Positions 1-8,723 of a DNA stretch of 64,000 nucleotides are shown here, piece after piece. Location of the stretch: the NCBI GenBank assembly GCA_036262055.1, contig DATAJP010000003.1, forward strand, positions 124,001 to 188,000. Direction: 5' to 3'. Numbering within the stretch: the stretch's first letter is position 1; every line of letters starts with the position of its first letter. The position numbers and the translations under genes are program-made. Below the pieces are notes generated by a model. It did not search any database. It worked only from the letters and a program-made list of their open reading frames with translations, and had not been told where the DNA came from. This stretch comes from Ignavibacteria bacterium (GTDB lineage: Bacteria; Bacteroidota; Ignavibacteria; Tepidaquicellales; Tepidaquicellaceae).

Positions 1-2
1 AG

Positions 3-1277
3 CTTTCCGAGATTGCAAATATATTTAAATCTTCAGATAATCCTCAAAGATTTAGACTAAGAAGCGGTGGAATTACAGATACAACTGATGGTAAGGGTAA
101 ACAAAGCATTCTTGATGTATTTAAAGTATTTGGCACATTTTTCCCTGAGAATATTACGGTTAACTTTACGCAGAGCAATACATTAACTAATAATAACGTA
201 GCAGGAAGTCCCGGCTTTGGAAATTTCTGGTTATATCCGACTACCAAAGAAGACCTTGGACCATCAAGAATGTACCAGCTCGGGTTCACTCAGTATCCCG
301 GGAAAAGGGTTGATTCTCTTTCAGGAGTAAGAGATTATTATAATGTGTTAAACGATTTATCATTGACAACATCAATCTCGCCAATATTTCCGGAACATAT
401 AAGAATGAGTCTCACATTCAAAAAGAAATGGGGCAGGGATAATGATAAAACTTACTCCACTAATGCATTTGGTGAAATGGCATCACTGTCAAACCAGGCG
501 CATTCGAATGCTAATTCCAATTCCATTTTCTTCGGAGGTGATGTTAAAGATTTTAAATTTATTCCGTCAGGAACGTCTTCAGAAAATCTTGCTAATGTAA
601 CTGAACAATTTAAAAGCCAGTTGTCATCGTTTCCTTTCCCGAATTGGAATATAACAATTTCAGGAGTCGAAAAATTTCCATTGTTCGGACAATTTGCTTC
701 GGCAGTTACAATAGAAAACGCATTTACATCAGAGTTTTCGGAAAGATATACTACGGATATAAATAACAACCCTGTTCCTAACTTAATGGCTGTCACTCAA
801 GGTTTTACTCCCTTGATCGGTATGAATATTACTTTCAAGGAAGCATTTGGCGGAAGCTTATCGGCAGTTTTCAGATATAACACAACTGTTCTGAATTCGC
901 TTACTCCATCAAGCTATCAGATTCAGACAACAAATACGCGTGACTGGAGCATTAACGCAAACTTTACGAAGGCTGGATTTGAAATTCCAATGTTCGGACT
1001 TTCATTGCAAAATGATATAGCATTTTCTCTCACGCTTTCAAAAACAATTAATGACCCGATTAGTTATACATTCCAATTGGCAGGAAGAAATGAAGCACCC
1101 GGAAACGGCTCTTCAGTAATGACTTTGAATCCTTCAATACAATATTCGTTAAGTCAGCGCGTGCAGATGCAGCTATTTTACAAATACATAAGAACAGAAC
1201 CGACTCAGCAAACAGCTAATATTGCTCCAAGAACTTCCAATGAGGGAGGGCTAAACATTCGAATTAGTATTCAATAA
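3..1277 (+). CDS. sprA: SprA-like T9SS outer-membrane translocon protein, C-terminal part (5' truncated by window)
   Basis: The frame is open from the first bases of the window, so the gene begins upstream; 424 C-terminal residues are visible. The sequence is a run of alternating hydrophobic/polar strands with many N, S and T residues, ending in TSNEGGLNIRISIQ. That is a typical outer-membrane beta-barrel end, and the order of segments (INANFTKAGFEIPMFG, then SLQNDIAFSLT) resembles the end of SprA/Sov. SprA is the very large barrel through which T9SS cargo crosses the outer membrane. This fits the three proteins with T9SS sorting tails encoded at 33.9-39.8 kb. The full SprA length and its N-terminal domains cannot be checked here, so another large barrel protein remains possible. 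Confidence 0.7.
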   Translation, partial: LSEIANIFKSSDNPQRFRLRSGGITDTTDGKGKQSILDVFKVFGTFFPENITVNFTQSNTLTNNNVAGSPGFGNFWLYPTTKEDLGPSRMYQLGFTQYPGKRVDSLSGVRDYYNVLNDLSLTTSISPIFPEHIRMSLTFKKKWGRDNDKTYSTNAFGEMASLSNQAHSNANSNSIFFGGDVKDFKFIPSGTSSENLANVTEQFKSQLSSFPFPNWNITISGVEKFPLFGQFASAVTIENAFTSEFSERYTTDINNNPVPNLMAVTQGFTPLIGMNITFKEAFGGSLSAVFRYNTTVLNSLTPSSYQIQTTNTRDWSINANFTKAGFEIPMFGLSLQNDIAFSLTLSKTINDPISYTFQLAGRNEAPGNGSSVMTLNPSIQYSLSQRVQMQLFYKYIRTEPTQQTANIAPRTSNEGGLNIRISIQ

Positions 1278-1310
1278 AAAAAAAATATTAATAAATTCTT
1301 TTTTAGAATT

Positions 1311-2336
1311 CTATTTTATTGTAATCTCGCCTTTTTTAATTTTTTCCTTCATTGCTTCGACTTTATCGATAATATCTTTTGAAAGCAAGCTCTTATTATT
1401 GTCATCATAAACATAGCCAATTCCGTTGTCCGATAAACCGAATACTTTTATACCGCCTTTGAATTGACCTTCCTTTAAAAGTTTTATTGTTCCATAAATT
1501 GCTTCCGAAACCTGCTTAATCATGCTTGTAATAACTTGTCCCGGAGCTTCATTCCATTGGTCCATATCAACACCTATAGCAAATTTCTTTTGTTCTTTTG
1601 CAGCTTCAAATAAACCAAGTCCCGATAAACCTGATGCGTGATAAATTATATCTGCCCCTTTGGTGTATTGACTTAATGCAATTTCCTGAGCTTTACCGGG
1701 ATTTTTAAATCCGTCAGGAGTTACACTTATGTAACTTGTAAAAACTTCAATATTAGGGTTTGAATATTTCGCTCCCTGAACGTAACCTGTCTCAAATTTT
1801 TTTATTAAAGGGCTTTCAACACCTCCTATGAAACCGATTTTATTAGTTGAGGTTTTTAATCCTGCAATTGCGCCAACAAGAAATGAGCCTTCTTCTTCTT
1901 TGAATTCAACTGCAAGAACATTAGGTGGTATGGTATTAGGATCTGTAATTGAGTAGTCTATGCATGCAAACTTTTTATTTGGAAATTCTTTTGCGACGTT
2001 GTTAATGTCATCGGTAAAAATGAATCCGACTCCGAAAATAAGCGCAATGTCAGGTCTTGCAGCAAATTTTCTTAATGCAGATTCTCTATCCGAACCATTC
2101 CCGGGGTCAATGTCTTCAAACTCAATACCAAGTTCTTTTTGAGCTTTCTCCAGACCTGCATAAGCGGCATCGTTAAATGATTTATCACCGCGTCCGCCGA
2201 CGTCGAACACAAGACCAACTTTTATAGGTGCATTACCGGTATTACTTGATGTATTAGTTTGTGTATTCTGATTTTCTTTTTTCCCGCAGGAAAAAACGGA
2301 AACAGCAATTAAAAGCAAAAGAATTTTCTTTATCAT
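1311..2336 (-). CDS. BMP/PnrA-family nucleoside-binding lipoprotein
   Basis: Periplasmic substrate-binding protein of the BMP (Med/PnrA) family, whose characterised members bind nucleosides for an ABC importer. I place the start at the ATG at 2336, not the upstream in-frame ATG at 2366, because it gives a clean lipoprotein signal (MIKKILLLLIAVSVFSC) with the lipobox Cys at residue 17. The conserved nucleoside-site segment GDKSFND follows, then a periplasmic-binding fold to the C-terminus; 341 residues is normal. The two genes upstream on the same strand are thymidine kinase and cytidine deaminase, which supports nucleosides as ligand. No permease or ATPase gene is adjacent. Family is sure, ligand is inferred. 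Confidence 0.87.
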   Translation of the reverse strand: MIKKILLLLIAVSVFSCGKKENQNTQTNTSSNTGNAPIKVGLVFDVGGRGDKSFNDAAYAGLEKAQKELGIEFEDIDPGNGSDRESALRKFAARPDIALIFGVGFIFTDDINNVAKEFPNKKFACIDYSITDPNTIPPNVLAVEFKEEEGSFLVGAIAGLKTSTNKIGFIGGVESPLIKKFETGYVQGAKYSNPNIEVFTSYISVTPDGFKNPGKAQEIALSQYTKGADIIYHASGLSGLGLFEAAKEQKKFAIGVDMDQWNEAPGQVITSMIKQVSEAIYGTIKLLKEGQFKGGIKVFGLSDNGIGYVYDDNNKSLLSKDIIDKVEAMKEKIKKGEITIK

Positions 2337-2409
2337 CAATAGAATTTGATTATTCTGGAAAGGCATTACTTTAGAAACTTTATGAACTTTAAAACTTTAT
2401 AACCGCGGC

Positions 2410-2982
2410 TTAATCCTTAAACGTATGGTGCAGACGGCACCTTGCTTCATAATGATTAGTTGCACCAACTAAAATCTGGTCATCATTATCCGATACTCTT
2501 TGAGTCCGGTTTGCAGGTGCTCCGCAGATTACACATACTGCCTGAATTTTAGTAATATACTCGGCAATTGCAAGAAGTTGGGGCATAGGTTCAAACGGTT
2601 GTGCTTTATAATCCTGGTCAAGTCCTGCTACAATCACCCGCTTACCTGAGTCAGCAAGTGTCTGACAGACGTTCACTAAGTTATTCCCAAAAAACTGAGC
2701 TTCGTCTACTCCGATAACTTCGGCATCAAAACATTTATCAAAAATTTCCTCTGCGTTTTCAATTATCTCTGAAGGGTATGACTGTTCATTATGGGAAACA
2801 ATCTCAAATTCTTTGTAACGGACATCGATTTTCGGTTTAAAAACTTTTACACGCTGGCGAGCAATCTCTGCTCTTCTTATCCTTCTGATAAGTTCTTCAG
2901 TCTTTCCTGAAAACATGCTTCCGCATATTACTTCAATATGACCGATTTTTTTGAATGTCCTTATCTGTAAATTCTCGTTCAA
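2410..2982 (-). CDS. tdk: Thymidine kinase (TK1 type)
   Basis: Phosphorylates thymidine to dTMP with ATP in the salvage pathway. The P-loop GSMFSGKT is at residues 21-28, and DEAQFF (93-98) carries the catalytic Glu94. A structural zinc site is formed by C150-x2-C153 and C182-x2-H185, and the lasso segment lies between. At 190 residues it has normal bacterial TK1 length. It lies 81 bases downstream of cdd on the same strand and is followed by the BMP lipoprotein, forming a pyrimidine salvage group. A repeat element occupies the tdk-cdd gap. Confidence 0.96.
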   Translation of the reverse strand: MNENLQIRTFKKIGHIEVICGSMFSGKTEELIRRIRRAEIARQRVKVFKPKIDVRYKEFEIVSHNEQSYPSEIIENAEEIFDKCFDAEVIGVDEAQFFGNNLVNVCQTLADSGKRVIVAGLDQDYKAQPFEPMPQLLAIAEYITKIQAVCVICGAPANRTQRVSDNDDQILVGATNHYEARCRLHHTFKD

Positions 2983-3009
2983 ATTTTAAAAATTAATCTT
3001 TAAAAAATT

Positions 3010-3056
3010 CCCCTCTTGAGAGGGGTGGCTCCGATGAAATCGGAGACGGGGTGTGT
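3010..3056 (+). repeat. Two-hairpin intergenic repeat (CCCCTC family), copy 1
   Basis: The stem CCCCTCTTGAGAGGGG (3010-3025) is followed by a second hairpin, CTCCGAT/ATCGGAG (3029-3035 with 3039-3045), and then GGGGTGTGT. An inverted copy of the same layout, with a different second stem, lies at 59477-59515. It sits in the transcribed gap between cdd and tdk. Confidence 0.75.
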
Positions 3057-3063
3057 TGAATTT

Positions 3064-3453
3064 TTAATTTAACTTAAATGAATTTGGTAATAAAGATTTT
3101 AATTTGAGGATTTTATATTTGGAAGGAGATTTTATGAGTATGATATCCATATCGTCCGAAAACTCGGATAAAAACTGTCTGCACGCTCCGCAGGGGTAAA
3201 CAAACTCATTTTTATCAGTATAAATTGCAATTGCTTTAAACTTTCTTACACCTTTTGAAATTCCTTTTGCTGCGGCAACACGTTCAGCGCATAAAGTTAA
3301 TGAAAATGACGAACTTTCTATGTTTACGCCTGTATAAACTTTATCATTTTCTCCTAAAAGAGCAGTAGAAACTTTAAAATTTGAATAGGGAGAATAAGAG
3401 TTATCAATATTTTTAATTGCTTTATTTATAAGCTCTAAGTATGGTTTTTTCAA
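3064..3453 (-). CDS. cdd: Cytidine deaminase
   Basis: Converts cytidine or deoxycytidine to uridine or deoxyuridine. Zinc ligands and the proton shuttle are visible: C55-A-E57 and P87-C-G-A-C91 (zinc Cys55, 88 and 91, general acid/base Glu57). The substrate-binding segment GVNIESSS is at 42-49. The 129-residue length matches the small homotetrameric class. First gene of the cdd-tdk-BMP salvage group on the minus strand, divergent from the glycosyltransferase at 3529. Confidence 0.95.
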   Translation of the reverse strand: MKKPYLELINKAIKNIDNSYSPYSNFKVSTALLGENDKVYTGVNIESSSFSLTLCAERVAAAKGISKGVRKFKAIAIYTDKNEFVYPCGACRQFLSEFSDDMDIILIKSPSKYKILKLKSLLPNSFKLN

Positions 3454-3473
3454 GATTTAAGTGATTGTTTTAA

Positions 3474-3507
3474 TTGATAATATATATATATTTATGTATA
3501 TTATCAA
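3474..3507. promoter_or_regulatory. AT-rich inverted repeat in a divergent intergenic region
   Basis: TTGATAATATA (3474-3484) and its exact reverse complement TATATTATCAA (3497-3507) are separated by 12 bases. They lie between divergent cdd and the glycosyltransferase, 20-30 bases from each start. The position suits an operator or shared promoter, but the high AT content makes chance palindromes common. Confidence 0.35.
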
Positions 3508-3528
3508 ATATTTATTTCATAATGACGG

Positions 3529-4728
3529 ATGCGAAAGCGAAAGATTTACAGGTTTTTAGACCGATATTTAGGTATCCCGGTGCTATTTGTGCTTGGTATA
3601 CTGCTTAAGAAAAGAAAACGATTACCCATTGAAAACATCCGGAAAATTTTATTTATAAAGCTTGCCGCCATAGGGGATACGATTATTTTAATTCCCACTT
3701 TCAGAGCTATAAAACAAAAATTTCCTGACTCCGAGCTGACTTTACTATGCACGCCGATTAATTATGAAATTGCAAAGAAGATTCCGTACATCGATAAAAT
3801 TATTAATTGCAACGTTCATTCTTTTCTGTCTAATCCATTAAGATTTTTCGGCTTCATAAAAGAGCTAAGAAAAGAAAAATACGATGTTGTAATAGACGGA
3901 AGTCAATGGGAAAGAATCGCAAGCATGATGACTTTGCTTGCAAAATCACAATATTCTATAGGATTTGCAACCGAGGGACAATACAAACATTTTGTATATG
4001 ACAGAGTTGTTCCTCATTTGAGAGATAAGCACGAGCTTGAGAATTTCCTCGATTTATTGAGACCATTAGGGATTATAACGGATAAAAATGAAAGATATCT
4101 TGAATATTTCTTAAATGATGATGATGAAAAATTTGCCGATGATTTCTGGAAGCAGCACAACTTAGAGGGGAAGCTCGTAATCGGTTTGCATCCCGGCTGC
4201 GGAGAAAACGGTAAGCCGCGTGAATGGGACAATGAAAAGTATATTGCATTAGGAAAACGTTTATTAAAGTATAATCCCGAAATAAAAATTCTTATAACGG
4301 GTGCACCTATTGAAATTGAACGGTGTAATGCAATCGCAGAAGGAATCGGAAGTCCGAATGTCATAAATACTGCGGGAAAATTTGCGCTTAATAATGTTGT
4401 TGCTCTTGTTAAGAGAGTTAAACTTGTTGTATGCAGTAATACAGGAATGCTTCATATAGCATCCTGTGTGGGGACTAAGACGTTAGGGTTACATGGTCCT
4501 ACAAATCCCGTCAAATGGGGGAGCTATCTTAAAGGCAGCGTTGTTATACAAAGCGACAAATTTTGCAGTCCGTGTTTATATCTCGGACATGAATACGGTT
4601 GCCAGTCGCCACAATGTATGGCTCATATCAAAGTTGATGATGTTTTCATAAGTATAAGAAAGGCACTTCAACCTGAGCTTTTTGAAATTAAGTTACCGGT
4701 TATCAAAGAGCTGAATGCCGTTAGTTAA
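3529..4728 (+). CDS. Glycosyltransferase family 9 (heptosyltransferase-like)
   Basis: GT-B fold transferase of the family that includes ADP-heptose:LPS heptosyltransferases. The N-terminal motif is [20 protein letters not shown] (residues 37-56). The nucleotide-sugar site appears as [15 protein letters not shown] and [27 protein letters not shown]-terminal four-cysteine cluster ([19 protein letters not shown]) is seen in many members of this family and may bind a metal. There is a short basic hydrophobic N-terminus before the catalytic domain. It is 399 residues, probably acting at the inner face of the membrane in LPS-core or surface glycan assembly. Acceptor and donor cannot be told from sequence. 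Confidence 0.88.
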   Translation: MRKRKIYRFLDRYLGIPVLFVLGILLKKRKRLPIENIRKILFIKLAAIGDTIILIPTFRAIKQKFPDSELTLLCTPINYEIAKKIPYIDKIINCNVHSFLSNPLRFFGFIKELRKEKYDVVIDGSQWERIASMMTLLAKSQYSIGFATEGQYKHFVYDRVVPHLRDKHELENFLDLLRPLGIITDKNERYLEYFLNDDDEKFADDFWKQHNLEGKLVIGLHPGCGENGKPREWDNEKYIALGKRLLKYNPEIKILITGAPIEIERCNAIAEGIGSPNVINTAGKFALNNVVALVKRVKLVVCSNTGMLHIASCVGTKTLGLHGPTNPVKWGSYLKGSVVIQSDKFCSPCLYLGHEYGCQSPQCMAHIKVDDVFISIRKALQPELFEIKLPVIKELNAVS

Positions 4729-4766
4729 GATTTTCAAAGTTTAAATTTAAATCAAACTTAAATTAT

Positions 4767-5888
4767 ATGTCAAAAAATTCTTTTAAAATTTATGATGTAA
4801 TGGAAGGTTACGGGCATGAACAGGTCGTTTTCTGCTCACACCAGGAATCCGGCTTAAAAGCCATCATCGGAATTCACAGCACAACATTAGGACCTGCCTT
4901 GGGCGGGTGCAGAATGTGGACTTATGCTTCAGATGAAGAAGCTTTGACAGACGTTTTAAGGTTATCTCAGGGGATGACTTATAAAGCTGCTGTTGCAGGA
5001 TTGAATCTCGGAGGCGGGAAAGCTGTTATTATTGGTGATTCACGTACCCAAAAATCAGAAGCATTGTTCAGAGCTTTCGGCAGATATGTTGAAGGTCTTT
5101 CAGGCAGGTATATTACAGCTGAAGACGTCGGAACAAGCGTAAAAGACATGGAATATGTGGCTATGGAGACAAGAAACGTTACCGGTATCCCAATTGAGCT
5201 CGGCGGAAGCGGTGACCCTTCACCTGTGACTGCATACGGAACATATGTTGGTATGAAAGCTTGCGCTAAGGAAGTTTACGGAACAGATTCTTTAAAGGGA
5301 AAGAAAATTGTTGTTCAGGGTGCAGGTGGAAATGTCGGTAAAAACCTATGCAAACATTTATTTGCAGAAGGTGCAAAGCTATATGTATCAGACATTTATG
5401 ATGAAAAACTTAAACCATTGGTTGAAGAGTTTAAAGCAACCATAATCGGTGCTGACGAGGTATATTCTTATGATGCTGATATATTTTCACCGACAGCTTT
5501 AGGTGCGATATTAAATTCTGAAACCATACCTCAGCTTAAAGTGAAAATCGTAGCCGGCGCAGCAAATAATCAGTTAAAAGATGAAGATAAAGATTGTAAA
5601 GCGTTGATGGATAAAGGAATTTTGTATGCTCCTGATTATGTTATCAATGCAGGCGGTTTGATTAACGTTTACAGCGAACTTGAAGGATATAACCGTGAGC
5701 GCGCAATGAAACGAGCTGCAGGAATTTATGATGCTATTATGAATATCATTGAAACATCAAAAAGAGAGAATATCCCGACTAATGCAGCATCAAAAGAAAT
5801 CGCGATGAGCAGAATTCAGGCAGTAAGCGATGTAAAGAGATTAAGAGTTTATCGTGACCTTAATCTTTTCAAAATGAGAAATTTATAA
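4767..5888 (+). CDS. Leucine dehydrogenase-type amino acid dehydrogenase
   Basis: NAD-dependent oxidative deaminase of branched-chain amino acids (Glu/Leu/Phe/Val dehydrogenase family). The N-terminal domain carries [11 protein letters not shown] and the substrate/catalytic lysines K73 ([12 protein letters not shown]) and K85 ([10 protein letters not shown]). The Rossmann domain has [10 protein letters not shown]. The 373-residue length fits leucine dehydrogenase (about 364) better than hexameric glutamate dehydrogenase (about 450). It begins 38 bases after the glycosyltransferase on the same strand. Exact substrate (Leu, Val or Phe) is unproven. Confidence 0.92.
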   Translation: MSKNSFKIYDVMEGYGHEQVVFCSHQESGLKAIIGIHSTTLGPALGGCRMWTYASDEEALTDVLRLSQGMTYKAAVAGLNLGGGKAVIIGDSRTQKSEALFRAFGRYVEGLSGRYITAEDVGTSVKDMEYVAMETRNVTGIPIELGGSGDPSPVTAYGTYVGMKACAKEVYGTDSLKGKKIVVQGAGGNVGKNLCKHLFAEGAKLYVSDIYDEKLKPLVEEFKATIIGADEVYSYDADIFSPTALGAILNSETIPQLKVKIVAGAANNQLKDEDKDCKALMDKGILYAPDYVINAGGLINVYSELEGYNRERAMKRAAGIYDAIMNIIETSKRENIPTNAASKEIAMSRIQAVSDVKRLRVYRDLNLFKMRNL

Positions 5889-5904
5889 AATTTTATTTTT
5901 ATTT

Positions 5905-5932
5905 GTAGAGACGCAATATTTTGCGTCTCTAC
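5905..5932. repeat. Perfect hairpin GTAGAGACGCAA repeat
   Basis: GTAGAGACGCAA (5905-5916), loop TATT and the exact complement TTGCGTCTCTAC (5921-5932) form a 12-bp stem. There is no T-run after it, so it is not a standard terminator. Its GTAG...CTAC ends resemble the cruciform repeat at 30455-30503. Confidence 0.75.
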
Positions 5933-5946
5933 GAAAATCGAATCAT

Positions 5947-6219
5947 ATGGAATCTGCAATTTGGATTATCGTTGTATTAATAGCCGTCATAACATTAGTT
6001 CTTACTTTGGTGACCTCTGTTACCAAATGGAGCAATAAAGCGGTAACAAAATATGTTAAAGACGAGGATAAAGGATTAAAAGAAGATATACAAAAAAATC
6101 CGCAAAAGTATGGTGAAGAGTTACTTAAGGAAGAAAAACCTTTAAGCGAAAGAGCCGAAGAAGAAAAAGAAAGCCAGGATAAAGAAATTGAGGACAGTAA
6201 GCAAGGCGGGATTGTTTAA
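5947..6219 (+). CDS. Small single-pass membrane protein of unknown function
   Basis: 90 residues. Residues 4-27 form one hydrophobic helix (IWIIVVLIAVITLVLTLV). The rest is a highly charged Lys/Glu-rich tail likely to be helical and cytoplasmic. I do not recognise a family. It follows leucine dehydrogenase after a hairpin repeat and precedes another repeat (6225-6251), so co-transcription with upstream genes is possible. Codon use looks like that of its neighbours. It could be a spurious ORF, but the membrane helix followed by an unbroken charged tail argues for a real protein. Confidence 0.6.
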   Translation: MESAIWIIVVLIAVITLVLTLVTSVTKWSNKAVTKYVKDEDKGLKEDIQKNPQKYGEELLKEEKPLSERAEEEKESQDKEIEDSKQGGIV

Positions 6220-6224
6220 TCTGT

Positions 6225-6251
6225 GTCATTCTGAGCGAAGCGAAGAATCTC
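6225..6251 (+). repeat. GTCATTCTGAGCGAAG palindromic repeat fragment
   Basis: GTCATTCTGAGCGAAG followed by CGAAGAATCTC. It is the same unit that ends the longer elements at 13297-13386 and 31818-31886, where it is seen in reverse as CTTCGTTCAGAATGAC. Located between convergent genes. Confidence 0.6.
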
Positions 6252-6255
6252 GTTA

Positions 6256-7416
6256 TTAATTATCTATCATATTCTTAAACGGCTGTATGAGGCAAAACCT
6301 CTTCACAAGATTTACAATCTTATTTAAATCACTTTCCGAAATTAACTCAGGATTAAAATTATGTCCGTTAGAAGCATAAGCAGGAGTTTGAACTGCTTCA
6401 GGAATGATTTTTGCACCTTTCTCAAATAGCTCAACTTCCGCAGGCGGAGTAATTCCAAACCATGCAATTACATATTTCTTCAAAGCAATTGCCATATGCA
6501 TCCCAAAGCTGTCGCCGGTTATAACAACGTCAGGTATATTCATAAAACTCGCGCCGCTTCTTAAACCAAGATTTGTGGGTGTGTAAATAATTTTCTTTTG
6601 TGTTTCAGAATCGAACGCATCGTATATCTCAAGATTTCTTTCAGTATCTTCCTTGCCGCCAAGCAAAACTACACGCATATAATCGTTTTTTAAAAGCTCT
6701 GTAATCAAATAAATATGCTGTCCGATAGTCATTTTTTTATCGGGAAATTTTAATGAGCTGCCTGTATTAAATCCGATGTAAAACTTACTCCTGTCAAAAT
6801 GCACCTGACGTTTAAAGTCATCTATTAATTTTAATTCCTGCTCTGTAAAGTTATAAATATATTCAGCATTTTTATTCTCAAGCCCGAATGTTTCGTGAAT
6901 TATCTGAATTTTTGATTTTTTGTTTTCTTTGAACCGGAAATTATCATCAACTCCCAATCTGTAATTATCCAAAGCATCTTCATCGGCAGGAACCACCTGC
7001 CCGTCAGCATTGAGCAAAAAACCTTTTTTTGTAACAGCATTAATTTCGTTAGCGAAAGCGCAGACGCTAATGGATTTTTCTGTATTAAATAAAAAATCAA
7101 ATTTCATACTTCTTAAAATCATCCTGTCAGTTTCATTCCAGAAATAAATTCCATCTATGTATTGATTATTTTCAAGGAGCGGTTTTGGTTTTTCAGCTGT
7201 GAGCCAATAAATTGTACTTTCAGGGAATTTATTCTTAATGGATTTTAATACTGAAGTGTTAAGCAAAACATTGCTGAGACCATCAAGTGAAATGATTAAA
7301 AATTTTGTACCCATTCTGTTATCGGGAGAATCCATCTGGCATCCGTTTTCGAGACAGTTTTCGTATGAAATGCACGGTTTGTATCCGGAAAATTTTTTGC
7401 AGCGGGGGATATTCAT
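6256..7416 (-). CDS. Glycosyltransferase family 9-like protein with N-terminal four-cysteine segment
   Basis: The core from residue 38 (KFLIISLDGLSNVLLNTSVLKSI) has the GT9 pattern, and the late motif TGDSFGMHMAIALKKYVIAWFG aligns with the nucleotide-sugar site of heptosyltransferases. Unlike the GT9 at 3529, a cysteine-rich stretch is at the N-terminus: C6, C15, C21 and C26, spaced C-x8-C-x5-C-x4-C. The usual early GDT motif is replaced by GLSNVLL. The gene starts 3 bases after the deoxynucleoside kinase stop on the same strand, so the two are translationally linked. Role in surface glycan synthesis is inferred; the degenerate motifs mean activity is not certain. Confidence 0.8.
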   Translation of the reverse strand: MNIPRCKKFSGYKPCISYENCLENGCQMDSPDNRMGTKFLIISLDGLSNVLLNTSVLKSIKNKFPESTIYWLTAEKPKPLLENNQYIDGIYFWNETDRMILRSMKFDFLFNTEKSISVCAFANEINAVTKKGFLLNADGQVVPADEDALDNYRLGVDDNFRFKENKKSKIQIIHETFGLENKNAEYIYNFTEQELKLIDDFKRQVHFDRSKFYIGFNTGSSLKFPDKKMTIGQHIYLITELLKNDYMRVVLLGGKEDTERNLEIYDAFDSETQKKIIYTPTNLGLRSGASFMNIPDVVITGDSFGMHMAIALKKYVIAWFGITPPAEVELFEKGAKIIPEAVQTPAYASNGHNFNPELISESDLNKIVNLVKRFCLIQPFKNMIDN

Positions 7417-7419
7417 ATA

Positions 7420-8079
7420 TTACTTATTAACCTTTCTGAAAAATTTATCATTGCTGTCAAACAATCTCTCCTCAATTTTATTTATAACAAAATTTAAATC
7501 ATTTTGGGATGAAACAAAGTCAAGGTCATCAGTCTCGATTGTCATTGATTCTCCGGCTTTATAGCTGTTAATCCATTCCGAATAAGTTTCGTTAAGCTTT
7601 CCTATATACATTGGCTCGATATTTTGTTCAAAGTCACGTCCTCTGCGTTTAATTTGCTTCATAAGAGTATCGGTATTCGCTTTTAAATAAACAAGCAAAT
7701 CGGGTGGTTTCAGATAAGACACCATTTCACCGAATAAATTATGATAATTCATATAGTCTCTTTCATTTAACCTTCCTAATTCATATAAGTTCTTTGCAAA
7801 GATTTCGACATCCTCATAAATGCTTCTATCCTGAACAACAGATTCGGGTCTGTTTAAAATTTCACGGTGTGTTCTGAAGCGGTGTGAAAGAAAATAAATC
7901 TGGAGATTAAACGACCAGCGGTGCATGTCGCCGTAAAAATCGGTAAGGTATGGGTTATCATGGACTGACTCATAATAGGGAATCCAATCGAATCTTTCTG
8001 CGAGTAGTTTAGTCAGGGATGATTTTCCCGAACCAATATTTCCTGCTATTGATACAAAATGTTTTTTTTTGATATTCAT
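7420..8079 (-). CDS. Deoxynucleoside kinase (dGK/dAK family)
   Basis: Phosphorylates deoxynucleosides for salvage. P-loop GNIGSGKS is at residues 13-20, followed by the substrate-site Glu in YYESVHDNPYL, the DRS motif (VVQDRSIYED) and a LID segment RRGRDFEQ. At 219 residues it has the usual length for bacterial deoxyadenosine/deoxyguanosine kinases. It lies downstream of the rplS terminator, so it probably has its own promoter, and runs directly into the GT9 gene. Together with tdk and cdd it suggests active nucleoside salvage. Confidence 0.92.
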   Translation of the reverse strand: MNIKKKHFVSIAGNIGSGKSSLTKLLAERFDWIPYYESVHDNPYLTDFYGDMHRWSFNLQIYFLSHRFRTHREILNRPESVVQDRSIYEDVEIFAKNLYELGRLNERDYMNYHNLFGEMVSYLKPPDLLVYLKANTDTLMKQIKRRGRDFEQNIEPMYIGKLNETYSEWINSYKAGESMTIETDDLDFVSSQNDLNFVINKIEERLFDSNDKFFRKVNK

Positions 8080-8095
8080 TATAACTTATGCACAT

Positions 8096-8131
8096 AAAAA
8101 AACCGTCATAGTGAAAGAAAATATGACGGTT
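8096..8131 (-). terminator. Rho-independent terminator of the rplS operon
   Basis: On the minus strand AACCGTCATA and TATGACGGTT form a 10-bp stem (8101-8110 with 8122-8131) followed by a run of seven T. It lies about 30 bases after the rplS stop and separates the ribosomal operon from the deoxynucleoside kinase. Confidence 0.88.
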
Positions 8132-8158
8132 ATAAATTTATGAAAAGGATAAAATGTT

Positions 8159-8629
8159 TTATGCTGTTACTTCTTCAGCGGTTTTTGCTTCAACAACAGG
8201 TTCTGAAACATTTTCAACTGTTTCATTTGCCTTAGGTGTCTCAGGCATTCCTGCAGCTTTTTCCTCTTCAACTAAAGCAAATAATTTTTTCTTTTCTTTG
8301 ATTTTGGTAGCTGCCTTACCTGTTAAATTTCTGAGATAATATAATTTTGCTCTTCTTACACTTCCGTGTTTCAGAACTTCGATACCGCCGATTTTAGGTG
8401 AACTGAATGGAAATATTCTCTCAACACCGACACCATTGGAAATTTTTCTGACTCTGAAAGTCTTTCCTGCGCCGCCGCCTTTTATTCCCATTACTATGCC
8501 TTTGAACTGCTGAACTCTCTCTTTATCGCCTTCAATAACCTTAACTGAAACTGAAATTGTATCACCGGGATGAAAAACCGGCAAGTCATTCCTCATCTGA
8601 GCCGCCGTTATTAATTTTATTTTGTCCAT
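8159..8629 (-). CDS. rplS: Ribosomal protein L19 with acidic C-terminal extension
   Basis: 50S subunit protein at the 30S-50S interface. The core (residues 1-115) shows [30 protein letters not shown] and [22 protein letters not shown], clear L19. The protein is 156 residues against about 115 in most bacteria. The extra part is an Ala/Glu/Val-rich acidic tail without predicted fold. Last gene of the ffh-rpsP-khpA-rimM-trmD-rplS operon, followed by a strong terminator. Confidence 0.97.
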   Translation of the reverse strand: MDKIKLITAAQMRNDLPVFHPGDTISVSVKVIEGDKERVQQFKGIVMGIKGGGAGKTFRVRKISNGVGVERIFPFSSPKIGGIEVLKHGSVRRAKLYYLRNLTGKAATKIKEKKKLFALVEEEKAAGMPETPKANETVENVSEPVVEAKTAEEVTA

Positions 8630-8723
8630 TTTTGTTATCCTTTCCTTAAACTGTTATGATATGTTTTCTGTAAAAAATGTAATGACAAGATAGTGAATAT
8701 AAAACTTTTATAAAATGCTAAAA

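Noticed and set aside
5905-5932. Hairpin after leucine dehydrogenase as a terminator
   Set aside because: The stem is strong but no T-run follows on either strand, so I list it as a repeat.
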